This document shows positions 20,445-28,814 of a stretch of 64,000 nt of DNA, piece by piece; the first letter of the stretch is position 1, and each line of letters begins with the position of its first letter. Position numbers and translations under genes: made by a program. The stretch lies in assembly GCF_017356015.1 (NCBI RefSeq), contig NZ_JAFIQV010000030.1, positions 1 to 64,000 on the forward strand, given 5' to 3'. The stretch comes from Azospirillum sp. SYSU D00513 (GTDB lineage: Bacteria > Pseudomonadota > Alphaproteobacteria > Azospirillales > Azospirillaceae). The notes under the pieces were generated by a model. The model did not search any database and had not been told where the DNA came from. It saw only the letters and a program-made list of their open reading frames with translations.

Positions 20445-21671
20445 TTACGCGTTCTGCTCGGCCTCGCTGAGAGACCGTGCCGGGGCGGGGCTCTTCGCGC
20501 AGGCGGCGCGCAGCACCAGCGCGCCGGCCGTGGCGGAGAGGAGCGAGCCGGCGAAGACGCCGACCTTCACCGCGTCGCCCAGCTCGGGCGAGGCCGGGAA
20601 GGCCAGCGCGCCGATGAACAGGCTCATGGTGAAGCCGATGCCGCACAGCAGGGACACGCCGTAGAGCTGCGCCGTGTTCGCGTGCGCCGGCATGTCCGCG
20701 AAGCCCAGCCGGACGACGATCCAGGCGGTCCCGAAGACGCCGACCATCTTGCCAAGGAACAGCCCCAGCGCGATCCCCAGCGGGAGCGAGCCCGTCAGGA
20801 TCGAGGCGTCCATCCCGGCGAAGGAGACGCCGGCGTTGGCGAAGCCGAAGATCGGCACGATCAGGAACGCCACCCAGCCGTGGATGGAATGCTCCAGCCG
20901 GTGCAGGGGGGAGCGCATGTCGTCCGGCTTGCCGGGGGCGGGCCGCAACGGGATGGTCAGGGCGAGAGTGACGCCCGCCAGCGTCGCGTGGACGCCCGAC
21001 AGCAGCACGGCACCCCACAGGCCCACGCCGAGGATGAGGTAGGGCCAGAGCTTCTGAACGCCGGCCCGGTTCATGGCGATGAGGCCGGCCAGGATGAGTG
21101 CCGCCGCACCCAGGGCGGGCATCGACAGGTCGGCGGTGTAGAAGAGGGCGATGATGATGACCGCGCCCAGGTCGTCGATGATGGCGAGTGCGGTGAGGAA
21201 GATCTTGAGCGAGGTCGGAACGCGCGGCCCCAGCAGCGACAGGACGCCGAGCGCGAAGGCGATGTCCGTCGCTGCCGGGATGGCCCAGCCCCGGATCGTC
21301 TCCGGGTTGCCGCTGTTGAAGGCCACATAGACCAGGGCGGGGACCAGCATGCCGCCGGCGGCCGCCACGCCCGGCAGGATCCGGCGCGACCAGGTGGAGA
21401 GCTGGCCGTCCAGCATCTCCCGCTTGATCTCCAGCCCGACCAGCAGGAAGAAGACCGCCATCAGCCCGTCGTTGATCCAATGCCCGATGCTGAGTCCCAG
21501 CACGTAGCTGTGCAGCGCGTGGAAATAGGCGTCCGACAGGGGGGAGTTGGCGACGATCAGGGCGAGCGCCGCCGCGATCATCAGCAGGATGCCGCCCGAC
21601 GCCTCGCTGTGCATGAACTCCCTGAGGATGGAAATCGGGCGCTTTCCATTGGGTTGCGTCTGTCCTGCCAT
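20445..21671 (-). CDS. nhaA: Na+/H+ antiporter NhaA
   Basis: A 408-residue, roughly 12-segment inner-membrane protein exchanging Na+ or Li+ for protons, used for salt and alkaline pH tolerance. The ion-binding aspartates are visible as D136 (IPAATDIAFALG) and D166-D167 (AIIDDLGAV), matching D133, D163 and D164 of the E. coli protein. GEIKREMLDG-type sequence follows the third segment (LVGLEIKREMLDGQL). AAGGAAG precedes the ATG. It is a single gene with a terminator behind it. The sequence shows no obvious NhaR-type regulator nearby. Confidence 0.96.
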   Translation of the reverse strand: MAGQTQPNGKRPISILREFMHSEASGGILLMIAAALALIVANSPLSDAYFHALHSYVLGLSIGHWINDGLMAVFFLLVGLEIKREMLDGQLSTWSRRILPGVAAAGGMLVPALVYVAFNSGNPETIRGWAIPAATDIAFALGVLSLLGPRVPTSLKIFLTALAIIDDLGAVIIIALFYTADLSMPALGAAALILAGLIAMNRAGVQKLWPYLILGVGLWGAVLLSGVHATLAGVTLALTIPLRPAPGKPDDMRSPLHRLEHSIHGWVAFLIVPIFGFANAGVSFAGMDASILTGSLPLGIALGLFLGKMVGVFGTAWIVVRLGFADMPAHANTAQLYGVSLLCGIGFTMSLFIGALAFPASPELGDAVKVGVFAGSLLSATAGALVLRAACAKSPAPARSLSEAEQNA

Positions 21672-21845
21672 GACTGTTCTTCCTTTTTGATTGTCTTCCG
21701 GGTCTGCGGTTCCGGGCGCCCCTGCCCGGACCGGATCGCCGGCTCGGGGGCCGATGCCCGTGAGCGGGTGTCCTGAACGCAGAATGACGCCAGGGAATGT
21801 CCATTCCGTGGCGTCACGCTCCGCTTCAGGCGAACCCGCCTGGGA

Positions 21846-23261
21846 TCAGCCCAGGAACTGGTAGTAGAGGACGTAGAAGGTCAGCAGGACCAGGCTGATG
21901 GTGCCGGCCCAGGCCCAGGCGAACTGGAACTTGCTCGGCAGCAGGTCACGCTCGAAGTCCGAGGTGAAGTTGTCCTTGACCGCCTTGATGGTCAGCCAGT
22001 ACAGGACCGGCGAGAAGACCAGGGCCATCACCGACGCGACCTGGACCACGAAGATCGGCTCGGGCAGGCCGAAGACCACGGCGATGCCGGCGATCAGCCA
22101 GAGGATCTGCATGCCGCGGTACAGCAGCTTGCGGGCCTTCGGGTTGTCCCAATCCTTCTTCAGGCGGACGGCGCATTCCTCGAAGATGCGGGCCTGGCCG
22201 TCGAAGTAGGTGAAGACGGTGGAGAAGAGGGCGGCCACGCCGCCGGCGATGATGACCGGGAAGATCCACGCTCCGAAGGTGTTGGTGTAGATGCTGGCAA
22301 TGGTGACGCCCATCTCGCTGCCCTTCGGAACCAGCCCCAGCGGGTTCAGCACCGCCGCGCCGACGATCAGGAAGATCATGCCCGACAGCATCGAGATGAT
22401 GTAGCTGATGTTCATGTCGCGCTTGAACAGGATCAGGCTGTTCTTCATGTAGTTCGGGTCCATGTGCACGGTGTGCCCCTGGGCCCGCATCTCGTTCACC
22501 TTCACCATGCCGGCCTTCTTGTCCACGGCCCAGTTGGACTGCATGGGGGCGACTTCCAGCGTGGTGGGAAAATAGCCGAACATGGCGCCGAACAGCAGCA
22601 TGGCGCCGACCGGCGGCAGGGTCGGCAGCAGGCGCGACAGATACTCGGCCGGCGGCGGAGCCTGAAGCGCGAAGGCGACGAAGCAGGACACGGCGAAGAT
22701 GATGATCAGCAGCTTGCAGATGCCCTCGACCGCCTTGTAGCTGCCGAGCCACAGGATGGCGACGGTGCCGACCAGGATCGTGACCGCCCACATCTCCATC
22801 GGCATGAAGGGGAAGGCCGCCCACATCAGCGCCGCGCAGCCGAGCGCGCGCCCGGCGATGCCGACGGTGTTGGCCAGACCCTGGAAGATCATGAACCACA
22901 GCGGCCAGTTGCCGACGCGGTGGTAGGCGTTGATGATGGTCTCGCCCTTGACCATCGTGTAGCGGTGGGCGAACTCGAACGCGCAGTATTTGATGATGTA
23001 GGCGGCCAGGATCACCCAGAGCAGATCATAGCCGAACCGCGCGCCGGCGGTCGGCGCGTGCATGATGTGGCTGGCGCCGATGCCCGTCATCGCCGCGGCG
23101 ATGCCGGGACCCATGGCCTTCCACGTGTCCATGAAGCCGGTGCCGGGCGCGGTCAGCCTGATTTCTTTTTTCGCCGCAGCGGCGGCGCCGGCGCCGGCGG
23201 TGGTGCCGCCATAATGCGGTCCTGCGCCGAGCGCGAGATCGCCTGTCGAGTTGATGCTCAT
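21846..23261 (-). CDS. Nramp-like divalent metal transporter lacking the DPGN motif
   Basis: A 471-residue membrane protein with about 11 hydrophobic segments. GPGIAAAMTGIGASH and AGARFGYDLLWVI align with the first segments of Nramp manganese/iron transporters. The metal-binding Asp-Pro-Gly-Asn of segment 1 is absent (GIGASHIMHAP), and the Met-Pro-His of segment 6 is replaced (GYFPTTLEVAPMQSN). The protein therefore belongs to a divergent branch whose substrate may be Mg2+ or something other than a transition metal. An unusual Ala/Gly-rich N-terminal tail precedes the first segment. AGGGAGGA supports the ATG. Single gene with a long upstream region. Confidence 0.8.
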   Translation of the reverse strand: MSINSTGDLALGAGPHYGGTTAGAGAAAAAKKEIRLTAPGTGFMDTWKAMGPGIAAAMTGIGASHIMHAPTAGARFGYDLLWVILAAYIIKYCAFEFAHRYTMVKGETIINAYHRVGNWPLWFMIFQGLANTVGIAGRALGCAALMWAAFPFMPMEMWAVTILVGTVAILWLGSYKAVEGICKLLIIIFAVSCFVAFALQAPPPAEYLSRLLPTLPPVGAMLLFGAMFGYFPTTLEVAPMQSNWAVDKKAGMVKVNEMRAQGHTVHMDPNYMKNSLILFKRDMNISYIISMLSGMIFLIVGAAVLNPLGLVPKGSEMGVTIASIYTNTFGAWIFPVIIAGGVAALFSTVFTYFDGQARIFEECAVRLKKDWDNPKARKLLYRGMQILWLIAGIAVVFGLPEPIFVVQVASVMALVFSPVLYWLTIKAVKDNFTSDFERDLLPSKFQFAWAWAGTISLVLLTFYVLYYQFLG

Positions 23262-23443
23262 TATTAGTCCTCCCTAGTAAACTCAAGAGCCGGTGAACGG
23301 CTGTCTGATTGGCGCTCTCAAGTCCCTCCCAGAACGGCAGTGAAGCATTGTATGCCGACGATGCGCGTCCCAGTGGAGGCGTTTCTGCGCGGGTCGTCCC
23401 GTTTTTCGCAGAGAAAAAAATGCAGAATCTCAGGGATTAAAAT

Positions 23444-23724
23444 TCGACAGGGCGGTTTAATCAGATATCATTCCTGAAGAGACGGGAAGAGCGGTACCTG
23501 CAATATTAGGTGCAAGCCGATCTGTCCCGCAGTCTGATAGACATGACTCGGCCTATCCTGGAGGCATCATGCCACAGGATTTGCGTGCGGCATTCCAACA
23601 CCCTGTGAAATCTGACAGGTTGGTCCGCATGGCGACCGCCATACATGATGTCTGCCTGGAGGCCGAACCAGCCTCCTGGCCCCTCCCCCGAAGGCCGCCT
23701 TATTGGGACCATAAGGCGGCCTTT
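23444..23724 (+). ncRNA. Candidate small RNA or untranslated transcript
   Basis: TCGACA at 23444-23449 and TATCAT at 23466-23471, 16 bases apart, resemble a sigma-70 promoter. About 220 bases later GGCCGCCTTAT at 23693-23703 pairs perfectly with ATAAGGCGGCC at 23711-23721 and is followed by TTTC, as in an intrinsic terminator. No upstream rightward gene needs this terminator. The RNA would run from about 23478 to 23724. Confidence 0.35.
23693..23724 (+). terminator. Intrinsic terminator without an assigned gene
   Basis: A perfect 11-bp stem with a seven-base loop followed by TTTCGCTTC. It is the clearest sign that something is transcribed rightward in this gap. Confidence 0.6.
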
Positions 23725-24021
23725 CGCTTCAAAGCGTCAGCGCCTCTTCCAAGGAAACGCGTCGCGCCGAACGGAGCAGTCCGGTCATGCTGAAAGGACG
23801 ATGCGGCGGTCGACGGCCGGACGGCCAATGGAAGCGATGGAAAAGCGCCTTGAGTTGTTCGGGAGGAATGGGTTCGGTGAGGGTCAGTGCTGAGAGGGTT
23901 GGTTCAACCGATGCCTGAGAGGTGATGCGCAACTTACCTGGAACAAAGGATGTGTCGTTCGCTTCCTGTCCGATTTCGCGGCCGACAGGCTCGCCCAACC
24001 TTCAAGAGTGTGGATCCAGCC

Positions 24022-24735
24022 ATGTATTATGACCTTACGGAATCTCGGAGCAGGCACGTTCTCAGGACCTACATCGAACCGATCGACCGTCCGCCATCGC
24101 TGACGGAAGTGGCGGCCACCCGCCTGCGCACCCTGATCATCGAGGGGGAAATGCCCTTCGGACAGCTCCTGTCCGAGAACCGCCTCGCCACCCTGCTCTG
24201 CGTCAGCAAGACGCCGGTCCGCGAGGCCCTGGCGCAGTTGAAGGCGGAAGGGCTGGTCGAGGTTCAGCCCTACAAGGGCACCTTCATCTTCACGCCCAAC
24301 CCCGCCGAGATCGCGCCGCTCTGCGAATATTGGGGGACGCTCCTGTCGGCGGCGACGCGGTCCGCGTACCACCGGGCCAGGGATGAGCTGCTGCTGTCCC
24401 TGGAGGAACCGCTGCTCGCCCTTCAGGCGGCCTGCGAGGAGCAGGACGTCGTCGCCGCCATCCGCGCGGAGATGGCGGCCTACGCGATCCCCTTCCTGCA
24501 CTGCGAGAATCCGTTCCTGCTGGAAGCCCAGCGGATGATCGAATCCAAGATCGTGACGCTACGGGTGCATGCCTGCCGGCACGAGCTTGCGTCGGCGGCC
24601 TTTCATCGGGAAGCGGAGCGGTTCGTGGCGGCGCTGCGGACCGGCGCGCCGGAGGCGGCCGTGGAGATCCTGAACGGGCGGATCGCCGAGATCAGCGGCG
24701 TTCTCGAATCCTCGGTGACGCGGGCGTTCGTCTGA
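24022..24735 (+). CDS. GntR-family transcriptional regulator, FCD type
   Basis: A 237-residue regulator. The N-terminal winged HTH is clear (LSENRLATLLCVSKTPVREA), followed by GLVEVQPYKGTF and an all-helical FCD-like ligand domain. I chose the ATG at 24022 since the frame upstream is not protein-like; its Shine-Dalgarno sequence is weak. No adjacent metabolic gene points to the ligand, which for this class is often an organic acid. The Nramp-like gene is on the other side of the long gap. Confidence 0.85.
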   Translation: MYYDLTESRSRHVLRTYIEPIDRPPSLTEVAATRLRTLIIEGEMPFGQLLSENRLATLLCVSKTPVREALAQLKAEGLVEVQPYKGTFIFTPNPAEIAPLCEYWGTLLSAATRSAYHRARDELLLSLEEPLLALQAACEEQDVVAAIRAEMAAYAIPFLHCENPFLLEAQRMIESKIVTLRVHACRHELASAAFHREAERFVAALRTGAPEAAVEILNGRIAEISGVLESSVTRAFV

Positions 24736-24801
24736 ACGCCAGGACCCGGGCGCAAGTTTCCGGCCGCCCGCCAGGAGACGGCAAGCCGCGCCGGGAGGGC
24801 C

Positions 24802-25866
24802 CTATGCCCGCGGCCCGATCCGGCAGCGGGTCCGCGCCGCGTCCTTCGGCCAGCTCAACTCGTAGGTGACCAGGAACCCGTCATGGTCCGACAGCAGGGG
24901 ACCGCCCGGCCCGCCGTCGAACATCGCCTCGACCCGGATGGGGCGGACCGACACCGTGCTGCCGTTTGAAAAGAATTGAAGGTCCTGCGTGTCCATCCAG
25001 GGTGCGTCCCCGTCCCACGACATGCGCACGTCGCACCCGGACTCCGGCCCGGCGCAGACCCGGTGAACCAACCTCAACGGATGGTGCGCGGAGAAGGCGG
25101 AGAAGCGTTCCTCGGAATGGCGCATGTTGAAATCCCCGCCGAATATGACCGGGGAGCCGTCCGAGTGGGTCTGCGCGATGAACCGCGCCGCCTCGGCCGT
25201 TTGCCGCTGGTGCGCCGCCAGGTTGCGCTCCCTGGAAACGCGGGAGGCACCCCGCGCGTTCATGTGGGTGTTGTAGAGATCGACCGTCGCTGGAACGCCC
25301 GGCACGTGCAGGCGCGCCAGCATGACGCCCTTGTTCGCCAGGCAATCGAACCCGGCGCAGGACCGCCGGCCATAGGCCTGGGACTCCACGCTGGTCAGCG
25401 GGTAGTTCGAGGCGATCGCCAGCCCGCTTCCAAGCAGCGCGATCCCGATCTCCCCGCGCAGGGGCTTCGCCTTGCCGGGCAAGCTCTCCGTGGCGGCGTC
25501 ATGCGCCGGCGTCGACCGCACCGGGCCCTTCGCGACGGCGGGGTAGCCCGTGCTGAACACCGCGGCCTCCGCGGCCCCGCTGAACATCTCCTGGAACATC
25601 ACGACGTCCGGCGCTTCCCCCCGGTCTCTCATCTGGTCGAGCTGCTCGCCGATCTCCCGCAGGTGTTTCGCGCGCCCGGTCCGTGCCGGCCAGGAAAGGC
25701 CCTCGATGTTGTAGGTCAGCACCGACAGCGTGGTCTCCAGCCGCGTGCCGTCCCCGGAAAGGCGGATGCCCGGCGGTTGGGCCTCATCGCAGGGCATGAC
25801 CTTCACCGTGGGGCCGCCCGCGCAGGCCGCCACCAGGAACACCGCACCGACAACCAACCGTCTCAT
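24802..25866 (-). CDS. Lipoprotein of the endonuclease/exonuclease/phosphatase family
   Basis: A 354-residue protein. A short signal sequence ends in the lipobox VAAC (Cys15), so it should be attached to a membrane outside the cytoplasm. The EEP fold motifs occur in order: LTYNIEG, FQEMF, DLYNTHMNA, FGGDFNMR and LLSDHDGFL, with the metal-binding Glu, Asp, Asn and the catalytic His. The family includes sphingomyelinases, inositol phosphatases and nucleases; the arrangement resembles neutral sphingomyelinase-like phosphodiesterases, but I cannot decide the substrate. It is convergent with the GntR gene. Confidence 0.85.
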   Translation of the reverse strand: MRRLVVGAVFLVAACAGGPTVKVMPCDEAQPPGIRLSGDGTRLETTLSVLTYNIEGLSWPARTGRAKHLREIGEQLDQMRDRGEAPDVVMFQEMFSGAAEAAVFSTGYPAVAKGPVRSTPAHDAATESLPGKAKPLRGEIGIALLGSGLAIASNYPLTSVESQAYGRRSCAGFDCLANKGVMLARLHVPGVPATVDLYNTHMNARGASRVSRERNLAAHQRQTAEAARFIAQTHSDGSPVIFGGDFNMRHSEERFSAFSAHHPLRLVHRVCAGPESGCDVRMSWDGDAPWMDTQDLQFFSNGSTVSVRPIRVEAMFDGGPGGPLLSDHDGFLVTYELSWPKDAARTRCRIGPRA

Positions 25867-25989
25867 TCCACCGCCCGACCTCTACCGGCTCGAAAACCCG
25901 TCCACCCGCCGCCTCCTCGCGGCGCACCGGGGTCCATGACGCCTACCTGCCAACAGCGCCGGAAGGGGAGTGCTCTCGCGAGGGGGCGA

Positions 25990-26283
25990 TCAGTCGGCCG
26001 CCCTTGCGCCGCCGAAGCCGATGCCCTGGTCGAGCATCTCCGCCGCGCAGCAGGGCGCGTCGAAGCCCTCGACCAGGGAAGCCCCATCATCCGGCGCCCC
26101 GAAGCTCATGTCGAAAAAGCTGGGCGTTCTGGCCGAAGAGTAGGCGCGGTCGCCGACCATCCAGCCGCCCAAACCGCTCTCCGTGCCGGCGCTGGCCTGT
26201 TCGGCCGCCACGGTCTCCGCCATGCCGGGGACCGCCGAAAGACCAAAAGCCAGTGCGGCAACGGCAGCCATCGTCCTGAACAT
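25990..26283 (-). CDS. Small secreted protein, unknown
   Basis: A 97-residue protein with a clear signal peptide (MFRTMAAVAALAFGLSAVPGMAE, cleavage probably after MAE or nearby) and a Gly-rich acidic mature part ending in DQGIGFGGARAAD. It contains a Cys-Cys pair (DAPCCAAEML). GGAAGGAG six bases before the ATG fixes the start. It is divergent from the hydrophilic gene at 26504. Family not recognised. Confidence 0.7.
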   Translation of the reverse strand: MFRTMAAVAALAFGLSAVPGMAETVAAEQASAGTESGLGGWMVGDRAYSSARTPSFFDMSFGAPDDGASLVEGFDAPCCAAEMLDQGIGFGGARAAD

Positions 26284-26503
26284 CGTCACTCCTTCCGCTT
26301 CTCGCTCTGCGCATCGAAGGCAAGCGGCCCAGCATGGCGGAGGAGTCGGGATGAGATCCAGCTGTGCGATCATACAGCTTTGCGTCCGTGTGACCCCGGC
26401 GCGCCGGATTCTCCAATCTGTCCCGCGACCTCCGCGCGGGGAGACCTGTTGGTGTTGCGAACAGTTTTCGAAAGAGCAGATCCCCCTGAAGAAAGGCGCT
26501 GAC

Positions 26504-26848
26504 ATGGCAGAGGACGATCCCCGACAAGCCGCAGGCGGCATCACGCCGCCCAGCCAAGTCCTGCACCAGCCGAACGCCGGCATGGTGAGCCAGGCCGACG
26601 CCGCCGGAAGCCCGGACGAGCGGCTGGAGCAACAGCGCCGCGACAACATCAACCCCAGCCTCGCGCGGGAACAGCCGCCGGATGCCGACGCGCCGAGCAC
26701 GGACGAGCCTTCGGGTGCGCCCGACACGCCCTCCACCGGGCCGAAAGGCCAGCGGGGCGGCTGGTGGCAGAAGGACAAGTCGGGCAACGAGTCCACGCTC
26801 GACCATTCCAACATGAACCCGGACAACCTGAAGGCCAACGACATGTGA
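26504..26848 (+). CDS. Hydrophilic, probably disordered protein
   Basis: A 114-residue polypeptide almost without hydrophobic stretches, rich in Asp, Pro, Gln and Asn, beginning MAEDDPRQAAGG and ending NMNPDNLKANDM. A single aromatic patch GGWWQKDKSGN lies near residue 86. Such composition recalls stress-induced hydrophilins, but no family motif is recognised. AAAGGCG precedes the ATG. It stands alone between a secreted-protein gene and trhO. Confidence 0.65.
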   Translation: MAEDDPRQAAGGITPPSQVLHQPNAGMVSQADAAGSPDERLEQQRRDNINPSLAREQPPDADAPSTDEPSGAPDTPSTGPKGQRGGWWQKDKSGNESTLDHSNMNPDNLKANDM

Positions 26849-26988
26849 TGGCCAGCCCGTGACGGCGGGGCAGGGCGGTTCACGGGGCCGCCTCACCGGT
26901 TCTGTTTTCCTGACGGTCGGCGCGTTGCTATAAGGCAAGGTCCCGATGCATCGCGCCGATTGGCCGCGCCAGACCGTCAAGAGCACCC

Positions 26989-27906
26989 ATGCCCCGGATC
27001 GAGATCGCCGCCTTCTACAAGTTCGCCCGGCTGCCGCAGTATGAAAGCCTGCGCGCGCCGTTGCAGTCCCTCTGCGAATCCCACGGCGTGCGCGGCACGC
27101 TGCTGCTGGCGCGCGAGGGCATCAACGGCACCCTGGCGGGGGAACCGGCGTCGCTCCACGCGGTGATGGACGGCATCCGTGCCGCCACCGGGCTGGAGGA
27201 GATCGAGACCAAGACCTCCTTCGCGGACGCCATGCCCTTCCTGCGGACGAAGGTCCGCACCAAGACCGAGATCGTGACCATCGGCGACCCGACGGTCGAT
27301 CCGCTGGAAGGGGTCGGCACCTATGTGGAGCCGGAGGACTGGAACGCGCTGATCAGCGATCCCGAGACGCTGGTCATCGACACCCGCAACGGCTTCGAGG
27401 TGGCGGTCGGCACCTTCCGGGGTGCGGTCGATCCGGGAACGCGCAGCTTCAGCGAATTCCCCGCCTATGTCCGCGAAAACCTCGACCCGGAGAAGCACAA
27501 GAAGGTCGCCATGTTCTGCACCGGCGGCATCCGTTGCGAGAAGGCCACCGCCCTGATGCTGCGGGAGGGGTTCGAGCAGGTCTACCACCTGAAGGGCGGC
27601 ATCCTGAAATACCTGGAGCGCATCGCGCCGGAGGACAGCCTGTGGTCCGGCGGCTGCTTCGTCTTCGATGAGCGCGTCGCGGTCGGCCACGGCCTCGGCG
27701 TCGAACCGGTCCAGCTCTGCCACGGCTGCCGCCGCCCCCTGACGCCGGAGGACAAGACCCTCCCCGGCTACGAAGAGGGGGTGAGCTGCGCCCATTGCGC
27801 CCCCACCCTGACCGAGGCCCAGAAGGCCTCCTCCCGCGAGCGCATGCACCAGATCCGGCTGGCCGAGGCGCGCGGTGTCAGCCACCTGGGGCCGAAGGCG
27901 GAATAG
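26989..27906 (+). CDS. trhO: tRNA uridine-34 hydroxylase TrhO, rhodanese family
   Basis: A 305-residue cytoplasmic protein of the YceA/TrhO family that hydroxylates U34 of tRNAs to 5-hydroxyuridine, an oxygen-dependent route to cmo5U and mo5U. The N-terminal acylphosphatase-like region (YKFARLPQYESLRAPL, GTLLLAREGINGT) is followed by a rhodanese domain with the active Cys in MFCTGGIRCEKA near residue 180, and a Cys-rich tail (CHGCRRPLTPEDK, CAHC) that may bind zinc. Length and order match the family. Confidence 0.93.
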   Translation: MPRIEIAAFYKFARLPQYESLRAPLQSLCESHGVRGTLLLAREGINGTLAGEPASLHAVMDGIRAATGLEEIETKTSFADAMPFLRTKVRTKTEIVTIGDPTVDPLEGVGTYVEPEDWNALISDPETLVIDTRNGFEVAVGTFRGAVDPGTRSFSEFPAYVRENLDPEKHKKVAMFCTGGIRCEKATALMLREGFEQVYHLKGGILKYLERIAPEDSLWSGGCFVFDERVAVGHGLGVEPVQLCHGCRRPLTPEDKTLPGYEEGVSCAHCAPTLTEAQKASSRERMHQIRLAEARGVSHLGPKAE

Positions 27907-27947
27907 GGGCGGAAAGCCCTGGAGCGCTACGCCGTCGCGTCGCCCTG

Positions 27948-28145
27948 TCACGCGCAGCTCGCCCGGGCGCAGGAGCAGGCCGGAAAGCGGCAGTTGTCGC
28001 CGTTGATCTCCGTAGCCTGGGCCGCCAGCCGGTACCGGATCGCCTGAAGCTCCTGGGCTGGCAGTTCGCCGTCCTCCTCGTGGAAGTCGGCCAGCATCTT
28101 CAGATAGCTCAATGCGTGGCGCTCGGCGTCGAGATCCCAGGGCAT
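27948..28145 (-). CDS. Small protein of 65 residues
   Basis: The product, MPWDLDAERHALSYLKMLADF at its start, is helical and acidic, and ends in a Cys cluster (CRFPACSCARASCA). AAGGA five bases before the ATG supports translation. No family is recognised. The Cys-rich end could bind metal, as inference. Confidence 0.55.
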   Translation of the reverse strand: MPWDLDAERHALSYLKMLADFHEEDGELPAQELQAIRYRLAAQATEINGDNCRFPACSCARASCA

Positions 28146-28468
28146 TCCGGTCCTTTCATGGGGAAAAGCTTACCGCTTGCCGAGATGGGACCGTCCTGGC
28201 TCTGGTCCTATGCCTTTGAGCATGTCCATGTCATATGGCTGGGCTGCAAGAACAGGAAGCACGCAGGCTCGGATCAAACGTTTCAGCACAATCCGTACAG
28301 CGCCGCGCAAGGACGGCCCGGATCGCCTGCGGTCGGAGGCGGATCTCGCCTGCCGGGCGCGCGCCAGGCCCGCCGCGACGTTCCCGTTCCGGCCCTGTTG
28401 AAAAACGTGCCGAGCCGCCGTTCCCGGTGGCTTCCATCCTGTGTCCCCACAGCGGAGGGTCTGGATCC
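28146..28468. other. Intergenic region, 323 bases
   Basis: Divergent region between two small genes. Open frames on both strands here lack start signals and protein-like composition. I see no strong hairpin or promoter pair. Confidence 0.4.
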
Positions 28469-28774
28469 ATGAACCGCGCGGTCGGGCTTGCCGCCCTTGT
28501 GTTGACCGGCCTGGGCGCCGTCTGGATGCTGCGCCGCTCCAACGGCCTGCACGCCGGCGCGGGCCATGGCGCCACCGGCCAAAGCACCTTCGGCCACGGC
28601 GTGGAGCGGGGCCGGGTCGGGCATCACCCGTCACCAGCCAAGCCGGGACCCGCGCCGAACCTGTCGGCGGTGGGCAGCGGCATGGCCGAGGTCGGCGGGG
28701 GCCGCACCGTGTCCCCGGGCGGCGGGGCCAGGGGGCACATGGCAAAGGCGCGGCGGCGCGACGCCACGCACTGA
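28469..28774 (+). CDS. Small membrane-anchored protein, unknown
   Basis: A 101-residue protein with one N-terminal hydrophobic segment (AVGLAALVLTGLGAVWML) and a basic Gly/His/Pro-rich tail that is probably disordered. GGAGGG about nine bases before the ATG supports the start. It converges on the gene ending at 28815. No family is recognised. Confidence 0.6.
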   Translation: MNRAVGLAALVLTGLGAVWMLRRSNGLHAGAGHGATGQSTFGHGVERGRVGHHPSPAKPGPAPNLSAVGSGMAEVGGGRTVSPGGGARGHMAKARRRDATH

Positions 28775-28814
28775 CGCCTCAACACCCTGACGTCAGGCAC
28801 CGGCACGCCGGCCG

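Larger units (their letters stand above)
23262..24021. other. Long intergenic region with a candidate rightward transcript
   Basis: This 760-base gap lies between the leftward Nramp-like gene and the rightward GntR gene. The left part is AT-rich. It contains a promoter-like pair at 23444-23471 and a strong hairpin at 23693-23721. A frame at 23569-23793 has a good GGAGG but reads through the hairpin, so I do not call it a gene. Nothing recognisable lies between 23730 and 24021. Confidence 0.45.

Noticed and set aside
23569..23793. Frame with a good GGAGG before its ATG
   Set aside because: It reads through the perfect terminator hairpin at 23693-23721 and has no recognisable domain; kept as part of a candidate RNA.
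23950..24021. GGAAC near 23939 with CGTT 11 bases later as an EcfG promoter for the GntR gene
   Set aside because: Spacing of 11 is far from the 16-17 required.
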